A DNA stretch of 9,694 bases, taken from the NCBI GenBank assembly GCA_026396355.1, contig JAPLWY010000066.1:1-9694 (forward strand). Direction: 5' to 3'. Under the pieces are notes generated by a model. It was not told the origin of the DNA and made no database searches. It worked only from the letters and a program-made list of their open reading frames with translations. Shown here piece by piece: positions 1-6,604 of this stretch. Both the position numbers and the translations under genes were made by a program. The stretch comes from Microcaldota archaeon (GTDB lineage Archaea > Micrarchaeota > Micrarchaeia > Anstonellales > Anstonellaceae). Every line of letters starts with the position of its first letter. The stretch's first letter is position 1.

Positions 1-427
1 CAGAAAGAGCGCGCAAGTCATCGCCAACAGTAAAAGAGCTGCGCTCAATCTGCTTTATTTCATCCGCCTTTTGCGTGATGAAGCGGTAGTCAGAATCTCC
101 GCCCTGCGCCTCAAGCGATGCCTGCCCGATTAGCCACTGGTATGCCACAAGGTAAGAGTCCTGCGCTCTCAGGTGAGGGTATCCTGCATCAATGAGCTTT
201 TGGATGGATTGGTTGGCTGCGTCCAGCTGTGCCTTTGCAACAAGATACTGGCTGGAGAATGTGAAGTTTGCGGTTTGGTTCTCAACCAAAGTGGCATCAG
301 TAATATTGGCAGTGACGTTTTTCTGGTTCAGCAATGAAAGGCACATTATCCTAAGGGCGTCGGTCTCGTCTGCCGCGAATAAGGGCGATATTAAAATTAG
401 CACCAAAAGGGCAACCTTGAATTGCAT
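1..427 (-). CDS. Secreted or surface protein of unknown function, N-terminal part (3' end beyond window)
   Basis: An open frame runs from an ATG at 427 to the left edge without a stop, giving about 142 residues. Residues 1-19 look like a signal peptide: a basic K4, a hydrophobic core (VALLVLILI) and a small-residue exit (LFAA) before an acidic DET stretch. The mature part has five N-x-S/T sequons, four of them crowded between residues 37 and 56 (N37, N41, N50, N54) and one at N72, which suggests an N-glycosylated protein outside the membrane. The rest is Ala/Gln-rich and probably helical, for example the stretch around residues 62-80. A TATA-like box lies about 29 bases upstream of the ATG, so the mRNA would have almost no leader. 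I do not recognise the family. Existence and export are fairly sure; function is unknown. Confidence 0.75.
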   Translation of the reverse strand, partial: MQFKVALLVLILISPLFAADETDALRIMCLSLLNQKNVTANITDATLVENQTANFTFSSQYLVAKAQLDAANQSIQKLIDAGYPHLRAQDSYLVAYQWLIGQASLEAQGGDSDYRFITQKADEIKQIERSSFTVGDDLRALS

Positions 428-452
428 ATGTGGAACACGTGTGCATCGCATG

Positions 453-460
453 TTTATATG
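453..460 (-). promoter_or_regulatory. TATA box of the secreted-protein gene
   Basis: The minus strand reads CATATAAA here. Its centre is about 29 bases upstream of the ATG at 427, the distance expected for an archaeal leaderless or near-leaderless transcript. The match is seen in the sequence; its use as a promoter is inferred. Confidence 0.5.
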
Positions 461-480
461 TATTATTATGAATTTGAATG

Positions 481-489
481 CTTATAGAA
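481..489 (+). promoter_or_regulatory. Possible TATA element of the Nudix-like gene
   Basis: The plus strand reads CTTATAGAA. A start of transcription about 25 bases downstream would leave a leader of roughly 25-30 bases carrying the GGAAGG Shine-Dalgarno sequence at 528-533. This is a weak box chosen mainly by position. Confidence 0.3.
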
Positions 490-539
490 AGCACCTGATG
501 TTTGGCTGCGGCACCCGATAACTGTCTGGAAGGCGAGGA

Positions 540-899
540 ATGATGAGAAAAAAACAGCTCCCCCAAATTCCCACTGCGCTTGCCTGCGGGCTTTTGGAGG
601 ACAGACAGCGCGCGCTGTTTCTTGTGAAATTGGACAATGCAGGGATGGAGAGGCTGGAAATCCCGTGCGTGGAAATAATGCCTGGTGACAATCCAGTCTC
701 GGCACTTACAACTGCTTTCCGCACGCAAACCGGGATAGATGCACAGGTGCATGAGATACTTTTCCAGAAAAGGCACAATGTGGGCTCGAACAAGAGGAAA
801 GTTTGGATTCCTGCCTTGGTGTTCAAGATAACTGCAACCGCTGGCTGGAGGCTGAATCGCTTTCCGGGAAAAAGCTGTCAAGGAAAAGCGAGTGGCTGA
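540..899 (+). CDS. Nudix-fold protein lacking the catalytic Nudix box; 3' end probably frameshifted
   Basis: The start ATG at 540 (or the adjacent ATG at 543) follows a Shine-Dalgarno sequence GGAAGG at 528-533. The fold is suggested by a first strand with ALFLVKL (25-31), then LEIP (39-42), PGD (48-50), and TGI (64-66) closing a helix, followed by GSNKRK (82-87) and strand WIPALVFKI (89-97). Set against the Nudix motif GX5EX7REUXEEXGU, residues 44-66 keep the loop and the final G-I, but the REUXEE core is T58 A59 F60 R61 T62 Q63. All three metal-binding glutamates of that core are absent, so hydrolase activity is unlikely; a ligand-binding or structural role is possible. From about residue 101 the frame gives a Gly/Lys-rich tail of low quality. 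The other frame carries a more protein-like ending up to 910, so a frame-disrupting lesion around 830-845 is likely. The helicase gene follows directly and may be cotranscribed. Confidence 0.6.
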   Translation: MMRKKQLPQIPTALACGLLEDRQRALFLVKLDNAGMERLEIPCVEIMPGDNPVSALTTAFRTQTGIDAQVHEILFQKRHNVGSNKRKVWIPALVFKITATAGWRLNRFPGKSCQGKASG

Positions 900-910
900 G
901 GCTTGGCTGA
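842..910 (+). other. Out-of-frame C-terminal remnant of the Nudix-like gene
   Basis: In the frame whose codons begin at 842, 845 and so on, the DNA encodes WLEAESLSGKKLSRKSEWL followed by RLG and a TGA at 908-910. A W-L-x-x-E-x pattern is the usual C-terminal 'W(L/V)sleEa' helix start of Nudix proteins. Moving from the main frame into this one requires a net loss of 3n+1 bases (or gain of two) around 830-845. The normal linker between the last strand and this helix is also short, so a deletion of some tens of bases is more likely than a single-base change. This reading is inferred from pattern, not from an alignment. Confidence 0.5.
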
Positions 911-3045
911 GCGCGCAGCAAGCAATGGATGGTTTTTGGATGGAATCCCCTGAAGTGCAGCCGCCTGCTGATTCGCTTTTCCCGCACAGCGGGATGAGGC
1001 TGGGGCAGCTTGACTTTTACAATGATTCCAAAAAAGCAGTGCAGGACGGGAAAATACTTTTTGCCAATGCCCCGACAGGCATAGGGAAAACCGCTGCCTC
1101 GCTTTGCGCAGCGCTTGAGGAGGCGCTCCCAAATGGGAGGAAAGTTGTCTTTCTCACAAACCGGAATTCGCACCACATACAGGTGATGGTGGAATGCAGG
1201 AAAATAATGGAAATGCGGGGAGGGGTGCTGGAAAGAATAAGACCGGACAGCCCGCAGCTGAGGATTGTGGACAAGATATCCAAGCCGCGGATGTGCCTGC
1301 TCCGCGCGCGCGACCCCAAAGATGATTCGCCCATGCTGCTGTGCGAGTTTTCGCACTGCAGGCATTCCAAGCCAACTCCGGATGCAATTGCCAATCTTGT
1401 TGAGAAGAACGAAAGCGCTGCTGAGAATGTGAAGCGCTCGCTTGCCGAGAATTATTGCGCGCATTATGCAGCGCTTGGCGCAATGTCGCAGGCGGATGTG
1501 ATAATCTGCGACTATTCCTACCTTTTTGAGGAAAGCATACGCGGGCTTTTCCTGTCAAAGACAGGCTTGCCGCTTTCGCGAATGGATGTGATAATTGACG
1601 AGGCGCACAACCTGCCTGACAGGGTGAGGGATATCAATGGCAGGGAGATTGGGGAAAAGACAATGAAAAATGCGCTGCGCGCGCTTTCAGGGGCAAAGGA
1701 ATGCGCAAAGGATGATGCGGAAATGCAAGGAAGGATAGCGCACGCAATAAGCTATGTTCGGAATTCGCTGTCACCAAGCCTCAAGGAGCTGGTGGAGAAG
1801 AGCACTGCAGACAGGGAGGAAATAATGCTTCGTGAGCCTGAGCTTGAACTTTTTGAGCCTGAAAGATTGGGGAATTTCGGTCTGGCAGGCTTGGTGCAGG
1901 AGGCAGCCGGAAAAGCGCCGGGCGCGGTGAGCGCAAAGCAAAGGGCGCTCTCTTCAGTTCTTGATGAAATAGCCGATTTTGTGAGAATAATATGGGCAAA
2001 GCCTGGCAGCGAAAAAACCACTGTGGATATTGAGGGGCTGTCCAGCCTGACTGCGCTTGCCTCTTTTCTTTCAATTGCAGAGTTTGCAGCAGAGGGCGCG
2101 CCTGAGTATGGCATGTTCCTCAAAACATCGGCAGATAAAACACTTTTCAGGATGCGCGCCATATTGTTTGACCCTTCGCTTCCTGCAAAACAGGTTTTTG
2201 CAGAGGTGAATTCTGCGATATTGATGAGCGGGACGCTGCTTGGAAAGCAGGGGCTTTGCGAGCTGTTGGGAATTGAGGAACAAAGAACAGCGGGGCTGGA
2301 AGACTTTGCCTACTCAAGCCCGTTTGACCCGGAAAGGCAGAGGCTGAGAGTGTGCACCTGGATTTCGTCAAGGCAAAAGGACAGGGTGCTTCCTGCGAAA
2401 ATAAAGGTGATGGCAGGGATAATTGACGAGGCTGCGCGCGGCTGCGCACCGCATTCGCTTGCGATATTTTATCCTTCTTATGATTATTTGAGGATGGTGA
2501 AAGACGAGCTGGAGCTGGCTGGGTTTAGGCATGAGACTGAAACAAGAGGGGAGAAGCGCGATTCTGCCGAGGGGAGGAAAGGCAGGATAGAAGAGAGGAC
2601 TTTTGCAGACAAGCCGATTGCCTTTCATGGAGTGGTCGGGGGCTCGTACTCTGAAGGAATTGATTTCCGCAACAACCCATTCAAGCTCATAATAATTGCA
2701 GGCTTTCCTTTTCCCAAGCCTGATGCGCAGCATGAGGCGTATGAGAACTATCTGAAGCTGAGGCTGAAGAACTCAAGGCGCGCGACTGAAATTGCTTCCA
2801 TTGTGCCCTCGGCAGTGAAAACAATGCAGGCAATAGGAAGAGGAATAAGAAAAGCGGAGGACTGGTGCTATTGCCTGTTGATTGATGATCGGTTCTCAAG
2901 TTACCTGAATTATTTCCCGAAAAGCCTGCAGACGCGCACAAAGAATATTGGGGGCAATGCGAAAAAGGAAGTTTGGGATGATGTTTACAAATTCGTTGAG
3001 AGAATGGATGATGCTCGGCAGGATGAAAAAAAGAGCGAGACTTAG
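892..3045 (+). CDS. XPD/Rad3-family Fe-S cluster DNA helicase (superfamily 2)
   Basis: A 5'-3' DNA helicase of the XPD/DinG/Rad3 group, expected to unwind DNA in repair or replication-stress tolerance. With residues numbered from the GTG at 892, it shows a Q-motif-like RLGQLDFY near 36-43, Walker A APTGIGKT (60-67) and the DEAH box (236-239). Between them are four cysteines, C135, C151, C156 and C189, placed like the 4Fe-4S ligands of XPD. C-terminal motifs include LMSGTLLG, a GGSYSEGIDF motif V, AGFPFP, and motif VI QAIGRGIR (646-653). At 717 residues it has a usual length for the family. The start is uncertain: GTG 892 overlaps the end of the Nudix-like gene, while ATG 925 and ATG 940 (GGATGG seven bases upstream) also come before the first conserved motif. 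The stop overlaps the convergent exonuclease gene by four bases. Family assignment is firm; the exact biological role is inferred. Confidence 0.93.
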   Translation: MAEAWLSAQQAMDGFWMESPEVQPPADSLFPHSGMRLGQLDFYNDSKKAVQDGKILFANAPTGIGKTAASLCAALEEALPNGRKVVFLTNRNSHHIQVMVECRKIMEMRGGVLERIRPDSPQLRIVDKISKPRMCLLRARDPKDDSPMLLCEFSHCRHSKPTPDAIANLVEKNESAAENVKRSLAENYCAHYAALGAMSQADVIICDYSYLFEESIRGLFLSKTGLPLSRMDVIIDEAHNLPDRVRDINGREIGEKTMKNALRALSGAKECAKDDAEMQGRIAHAISYVRNSLSPSLKELVEKSTADREEIMLREPELELFEPERLGNFGLAGLVQEAAGKAPGAVSAKQRALSSVLDEIADFVRIIWAKPGSEKTTVDIEGLSSLTALASFLSIAEFAAEGAPEYGMFLKTSADKTLFRMRAILFDPSLPAKQVFAEVNSAILMSGTLLGKQGLCELLGIEEQRTAGLEDFAYSSPFDPERQRLRVCTWISSRQKDRVLPAKIKVMAGIIDEAARGCAPHSLAIFYPSYDYLRMVKDELELAGFRHETETRGEKRDSAEGRKGRIEERTFADKPIAFHGVVGGSYSEGIDFRNNPFKLIIIAGFPFPKPDAQHEAYENYLKLRLKNSRRATEIASIVPSAVKTMQAIGRGIRKAEDWCYCLLIDDRFSSYLNYFPKSLQTRTKNIGGNAKKEVWDDVYKFVERMDDARQDEKKSET

Positions 3046-3773
3046 GCTTTTACAACTCCGAACAGCTCCTCTGCCAATAAAAGAACATCGTGCACGTCGC
3101 CTTCAAGGTAGCGCTCGAAATTCGGGTCGCGATTTTTCCACATGTCGTAAATCACTTTTCCCTTGTTTTCAGTGCTGTCCCCTGCTGCAAGCTGCTTCCT
3201 TCTCATGAGCGCTGCTTTCGAAAAGCGCGCGTGCATCACGACATCTGAAAGGGATTTGTATTTTGGCGTGGTGTTGTCATGCTCTGCAAGCGCAAAGCGC
3301 AATGGGTGCATCATGTCCAGCACAAACGCGCGCGTGAGCGCGTCCTTCAGCCCCCAGTACTCGCGCGGGAAGTGCGGCTTTTCCCCAACTGGCGCGCGCG
3401 AGCGCAGCAAATCATCATGCCACTTGAGCTTCATGCTAAGAAGTGGATAGTCATAGCCTGCGATATTGTAGCCAAGCAGGAGCAGGGGGCGGACTGGCGC
3501 AAGGTAGTGCGCGGCTTCATAGAGAAGCTCTATCTCGGCATCCTCGCTCTCGTCCTTCAGGCGCAGCATGCGAGTTTCCACTGAATTGCCTACGCGGCGC
3601 GCCATTCCAATGCCAAGCAGCCGCTCGCCTGTGAGGAAATCAGTTTTCTTCTCGATTTTCGTCTCAAGGTCAATTGAAACCGCGCGGTGCCATTGGCCTC
3701 GCGCTTTTATCTCGTCCACCAGCGACTGCGCAAGCTCCTGATAGTCGAATTGGCTGCCTTGATTGGGAAGCAT
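3042..3773 (-). CDS. Stand-alone DNA polymerase B-like 3'-5' exonuclease (DnaQ/RNase H fold)
   Basis: The protein has 243 residues and the three exonuclease motifs in order: Exo I DLET with D35 and E37, Exo II GYNIAGYDYPLL with N103 and D108, and Exo III YLEGD with Y222 and D226. The pattern matches the proofreading domain of family B DNA polymerases, but no polymerase domain follows. It should cut single-stranded DNA (or RNA) from the 3' end with two metal ions held by D35, E37, D108 and D226. Between Exo II and III lies a basic, His-containing stretch (MHPLRFALAEHDN) ahead of SLSDVV, as in PolB-like exonucleases. The ATG at 3773 lies 28 bases from an A/T box, fitting a near-leaderless mRNA. 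It converges on the XPD-type helicase with overlapping stop codons (TAG/TAA, 3042-3045), so the pair may both work on DNA repair, though they cannot share a transcript. Confidence 0.88.
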   Translation of the reverse strand: MLPNQGSQFDYQELAQSLVDEIKARGQWHRAVSIDLETKIEKKTDFLTGERLLGIGMARRVGNSVETRMLRLKDESEDAEIELLYEAAHYLAPVRPLLLLGYNIAGYDYPLLSMKLKWHDDLLRSRAPVGEKPHFPREYWGLKDALTRAFVLDMMHPLRFALAEHDNTTPKYKSLSDVVMHARFSKAALMRRKQLAAGDSTENKGKVIYDMWKNRDPNFERYLEGDVHDVLLLAEELFGVVKA

Positions 3774-3796
3774 GGGTTCCGAATGAGGGATGACGG

Positions 3797-3806
3797 CTTA
3801 AATAAC
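3797..3806. promoter_or_regulatory. Shared TATA element between the exonuclease and marC genes
   Basis: Only 46 bases separate the two divergent genes, and this is the only A/T box: CTTAAATAA on plus, TTATTTAAG on minus. Its centre lies about 28 bases from the exonuclease ATG (3773), 19 from the first marC ATG (3820) and 25 from the second in-frame ATG (3826). It can therefore serve as box A in both directions. Position and sequence are seen; two-way use is inferred. Confidence 0.55.
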
Positions 3807-3819
3807 TTGCGCCAGTAAC

Positions 3820-4458
3820 ATGCCTATGCTCGATTACGCTTTTTTCGTGACTGCGTTCATAGCCGTGCTTGTGATAATAAACCCGCTTTCCACTGTTGGG
3901 CTCTTGCTTTCGTTGACCAGGAATGCGCACCCGAAGGAAAGGAACACTATTGTATTCCGTTCCAGCCTGGTGGCGTTTTGCGTGCTGGTGATTTTCGCTC
4001 TTTCCGGCTTCCTGATTTTTCAGCTTTATTCGATAACTATAGAGGCGTTCCGGATTGCTGGAGGCGTGGTGCTTCTGGTGATTGGCATGCAGATGCTTTT
4101 CCCGAAGCATGAAAGCGCGCACGGAACAACTGATTATGCAGGCAAGCAAATCTACCTCGTGCCCCTTGCAATACCCATGACTTCGGGGCCCGGGGCAATC
4201 AGCACTGTGGTGGTGCTGGCAAGCCAGGCTACCGGGCTTGTGCAGGAGTTCTCGCTTTGGATTGCGATATTCGCCGCGTGCGCGGTGAATTACATTGTGC
4301 TTCGCTTCTCAAGCGCCATAAACCGCACGATCGGGCACGAGGGGGTTGCCGCGCTTGTGAAGATAATGGGCTTATTGGTGTGCGCGGTTGGTGTGCAATT
4401 CATGATAAACGGTCTTCTTGTGGCATTCCCCATACTTGCAGGAAAGCCAGTAGTGTGA
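3820..4458 (+). CDS. MarC-family (UPF0056) integral membrane protein
   Basis: The 212-residue protein is almost wholly hydrophobic, with about six membrane segments: roughly 6-32, 45-68, 76-94, 112-135, 145-163 and 178-201. Family marks are the early INPLSTVGLLLSLT (20-33), RIAGGVVLLVIGMQML (78-93), the conserved PLAIPMTSGPGAIST (115-129) and the closing KIMGLLVCAVGVQFMINGL (181-199). MarC proteins are found in bacteria and archaea; the early link to multiple antibiotic resistance was not upheld and the transported substrate is unknown. If the shared A/T box at 3797-3806 is used, transcription would begin near 3825, which favours the ATG at 3826 (protein starting MLDYAFF) as a leaderless start over that at 3820. 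It converges on trpB2. Confidence 0.9.
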   Translation: MPMLDYAFFVTAFIAVLVIINPLSTVGLLLSLTRNAHPKERNTIVFRSSLVAFCVLVIFALSGFLIFQLYSITIEAFRIAGGVVLLVIGMQMLFPKHESAHGTTDYAGKQIYLVPLAIPMTSGPGAISTVVVLASQATGLVQEFSLWIAIFAACAVNYIVLRFSSAINRTIGHEGVAALVKIMGLLVCAVGVQFMINGLLVAFPILAGKPVV

Positions 4459-4475
4459 GCTAAGCAAGCGGAAGA

Positions 4476-4509
4476 GAAGGAAAAAAAGAGAAAAAAAATA
4501 AAGAAAAAA
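4476..4509 (-). terminator. Oligo-T terminator of trpB2
   Basis: Directly after the trpB2 stop codon the minus strand carries three T runs of about 6, 8 and 7 bases (complements of 4504-4509, 4491-4498 and 4481-4487) set among C and T only. Archaeal RNA polymerase stops at such T-rich tracts without needing a hairpin. On the plus strand the same tract is nearly pure purine and gives marC no comparable signal. Confidence 0.7.
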
Positions 4510-5826
4510 TTAGGCGAGCTTGCCCTCGAAGTACCGCTGGTAGCCGACCAAGTCAAGCAATCCGTGCCCTGACAGGTTGAAGACGATTGTCTTTGCCTCG
4601 TTCTTCTTCTTGCAAAGAAGCGCCTGGTCGATTGCGGCTTTTATTGCGTGCGCGGATTCGGGCGCGGGGATTATCCCTTCGGTGCGCGCGAATGTCACGC
4701 CTGCCTCGAATACCTCCTTTTGCTCGTATGCAACAGGCTTCACCATGCCTTCGGCAATGAGGTTGGAGACAACCGGCGCCATACCATGGTAACGCAGCCC
4801 GCCTGCATGTATTGGAGATGGCACATAGTCCTTGCCAAGCGTGTACATTTTCAGGAGGGGAGTCATGCCTGCAGTGTCGCCAAAGTCATACTCGAACTTG
4901 CCCTTTGTGGTGGAGGGACAGCTGGCAGGCTCAACGGCGATGAACTCGGCATTGTTCTTGCCCTTCATCTTGTCGTATATGAGAGGGGTGGCAATGCCTG
5001 CGAAGTTTGAGCCTCCGCCTATGCAGCCAATCACAACGTCGGGCTTGGTGTCCGCAAGCGCAAGCTGCGCGCGCACTTCCTGCCCAATGACAGTTTGGTG
5101 CAGCATGACGTGGTTGAGCACTGAGCCAAGAGAGTACTTGGACTTGTGCGTCGGGTCAGTGACCACTTTCTCTATTGCCTCTGAAATCGCGATTCCCAGG
5201 CTGCCGGTGTGGTCTGGCTTTGCCGCGAGCACTTTCTTGCCGAATTCAGTATGGCGGGAAGGTGAGGAGTGTATTGTAGCGCCGTATGTCTCGATCATCG
5301 CCTTCCTGTAGGGCTTTTGCTCAAAGCTCACCTTTACCATGAATACCTCGCATTTCAAGCCGAACAGCATGGTGGAATAGGCAAGCGCGGTTCCCCACTG
5401 CCCTGCGCCGGTCTCGGTGTAGAGCTTTTCCACGCCCTCTTTCATGTTGTAATAAGCCTGCGCGATTGCGGTGTTGGGCTTGTGGCTGCCACACGGGTTT
5501 GCGCCTTCATACTTGTAGTAGATTTTGGCGGGTGTTTTCAGGTGCTTTTCAAGCCTGGTGGCGCGGAAAAGCGGCATGGGCCTCCCTGAGCGGAGAAGCG
5601 CGTCGCGCACCTCTTCGGGTATTGGGATGAAGCGCTCGGTGGAATATTCCTGCCTCACCACTTCTTTCGGGAAAAGCGGGTAGAATGCCTCCTGCGGCAC
5701 AGGCTCCTTTGTTCCCGGGTGGATAGGGGGAGCGAGCGGGGTTTTCAGGTCCGCGGCTATGTTGTAGAAGTCCTTCGGGACGTCGTCTTCAGTCAGCAAT
5801 ATTTTCACGCGTTCTGGTTTTGACAT
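4510..5826 (-). CDS. trpB2: TrpB2-type tryptophan synthase beta chain (PLP-dependent)
   Basis: Tryptophan synthase beta joins indole and L-serine to form tryptophan using pyridoxal phosphate. The 438-residue length, with a long N-terminal extension before the catalytic core (about 85 residues, with FYPLFP and IPEEVR), marks the TrpB2 branch common in archaea rather than the shorter TrpB1. Visible landmarks are PLFRATRLEKHL (85-96), the PLP lysine K116 in GSHKPNT, the catalytic glutamate E138 in TETGAGQWG (137-145), the PLP-phosphate loop GGGSN (270-274), a HAGGLRYHG stretch and the late SGHGLLD. No trpA lies next to it, so it may salvage indole or work alone. The ATG at 5826 has a GAGGTG Shine-Dalgarno sequence five bases upstream and a TATA box near 5871-5880; a T-rich terminator follows the gene. 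Family assignment is very firm; the physiological substrate of TrpB2 enzymes is less so. Confidence 0.95.
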   Translation of the reverse strand: MSKPERVKILLTEDDVPKDFYNIAADLKTPLAPPIHPGTKEPVPQEAFYPLFPKEVVRQEYSTERFIPIPEEVRDALLRSGRPMPLFRATRLEKHLKTPAKIYYKYEGANPCGSHKPNTAIAQAYYNMKEGVEKLYTETGAGQWGTALAYSTMLFGLKCEVFMVKVSFEQKPYRKAMIETYGATIHSSPSRHTEFGKKVLAAKPDHTGSLGIAISEAIEKVVTDPTHKSKYSLGSVLNHVMLHQTVIGQEVRAQLALADTKPDVVIGCIGGGSNFAGIATPLIYDKMKGKNNAEFIAVEPASCPSTTKGKFEYDFGDTAGMTPLLKMYTLGKDYVPSPIHAGGLRYHGMAPVVSNLIAEGMVKPVAYEQKEVFEAGVTFARTEGIIPAPESAHAIKAAIDQALLCKKKNEAKTIVFNLSGHGLLDLVGYQRYFEGKLA

Positions 5827-5831
5827 ATTGA

Positions 5832-5837
5832 CACCTC
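5832..5837 (-). promoter_or_regulatory. Shine-Dalgarno sequence of trpB2
   Basis: The minus strand reads GAGGTG, five bases before the ATG at 5826. It is one of the few strong ribosome-binding sites in the window and fixes the trpB2 start, in contrast to the leaderless-looking genes nearby. Confidence 0.7.
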
Positions 5838-5870
5838 TGCCAATGCGATGGCAGTGATGTGCAAACAGGG

Positions 5871-5880
5871 TATTATAAAA
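5871..5880 (-). promoter_or_regulatory. TATA box of trpB2
   Basis: The minus strand reads TTTTATAATA. Transcription about 25 bases downstream, near 5850, would give a leader of about 24 bases that includes the GAGGTG site. So trpB2 has its own promoter although the upstream phosphatase gene lies on the same strand. Confidence 0.6.
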
Positions 5881-5889
5881 CTGTTCAAA

Positions 5890-5909
5890 AATGCATGTTT
5901 TTGTGCATT
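5890..5909. promoter_or_regulatory. Inverted repeat upstream of the trpB2 TATA box, possible operator
   Basis: AATGCA at 5890-5895 and TGCATT at 5904-5909 form a perfect 6-base inverted repeat around an 8-base T-rich spacer. It sits about ten bases upstream of the trpB2 TATA box, overlapping where the BRE and an activator or repressor would bind. It does not match the TrpY box TGTACA known from Methanothermobacter. Regulator and function are unknown. Confidence 0.35.
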
Positions 5910-5950
5910 GTGCTAATTTGGTGTTTTAGGCGCTTTTTGGCAAGAAGAGG

Positions 5951-6583
5951 CTATGGCGCGCCGTGCTTTTCCTTGTAAAGCGGCGAGAAATTCTCCAGCC
6001 CTGCATGCGAAAGCGAATTCCAGAGCGACAGCCTCCACATTCCGTCGTCGAACTTGAGGATGGACAGCCCGCAGTTGCCAAGCCGCAGTGCGCGCTCCTT
6101 CATGAGGGGCATGCCCAGGAGATGGCAGGTGAACGCGACTAATGGGCCGTGGTGCGCCACCACCAGCACCTCGTCTTCCTTTGCGCAGAGGATTTTGCGC
6201 TCGAAATATTCCACCACGCGGGACTGCATTTCCTCCACATTTTCCCCGCCTGGCGCGCGGATGAGAGGGTCGAAGTGGTGTGGCGCAAGCGTGCCATCAT
6301 CAGCCGCCCATGAAACTCCTTCGAGCGAGCCGTAGTTTTTCTCGCGAAGCTCCGTGGCGTATTCCGCCGGGCATTTCAAGGAAAGCGCCTGAAGGGTCTG
6401 GCGTGCGCGCAGCAGGTCTGAGCAGTACGCCCTGCCGATTTTTTCGTGGGAAATTCTTTTGCGGAGGACTTGCGCCTGCTCCTGCCCGAGAGGAGTGAGC
6501 GGGGAATCATACCAGCCTGCGAAATACTTTTTTTCGTTTGATTCTGATTCTCCGTGGCGGACCATGATGATTGTTTTTGCCAT
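5951..6583 (-). CDS. Histidine phosphatase superfamily protein, phosphoglycerate mutase-like
   Basis: The 210-residue protein has the full branch-1 catalytic set: R9-H10-G11-E12 with H10 as the phosphate-accepting histidine, R59 in CSDLLRARQT, E81 in LREKNYG, and H145 in VVAHHGP. The stretch FAGWYDSPLTPLGQEQA (21-37) and PGGENVEEMQSR (111-122) resemble cofactor-dependent phosphoglycerate mutase and the related cobalamin or sugar phosphatases. It could be a 2,3-bisphosphoglycerate-dependent mutase or a phosphatase; length and the lack of the AHGNSLR motif of true dPGM leave this open. The ATG at 6583 lies 27 bases from a TATA element shared with the divergent paralogue at 6634. The trpB2 gene follows downstream on the same strand but has its own promoter. 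Confidence 0.88.
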   Translation of the reverse strand: MAKTIIMVRHGESESNEKKYFAGWYDSPLTPLGQEQAQVLRKRISHEKIGRAYCSDLLRARQTLQALSLKCPAEYATELREKNYGSLEGVSWAADDGTLAPHHFDPLIRAPGGENVEEMQSRVVEYFERKILCAKEDEVLVVAHHGPLVAFTCHLLGMPLMKERALRLGNCGLSILKFDDGMWRLSLWNSLSHAGLENFSPLYKEKHGAP

Positions 6584-6604
6584 GGCATTGGTTTGTGCAA
6601 TAGC

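Noticed and set aside
351..881. Long minus-strand open frames opposite the Nudix-like gene (176, 114 and 79 codons)
   Set aside because: They have Cys/His/Ser-rich sequence without family likeness and lie opposite a plus-strand gene with a good Shine-Dalgarno sequence and a recognisable fold.
823..1464. Minus-strand open frame of 213 codons over the start of the helicase
   Set aside because: It is antisense to the Walker A and Fe-S regions of a clear helicase and has no recognisable motifs.
1300..3420. Frequent GCGCGC runs as a repeat family or regulatory signal
   Set aside because: They occur in frame as Ala-Arg codon pairs (GCG CGC) in many genes and reflect codon choice, not a dispersed repeat.
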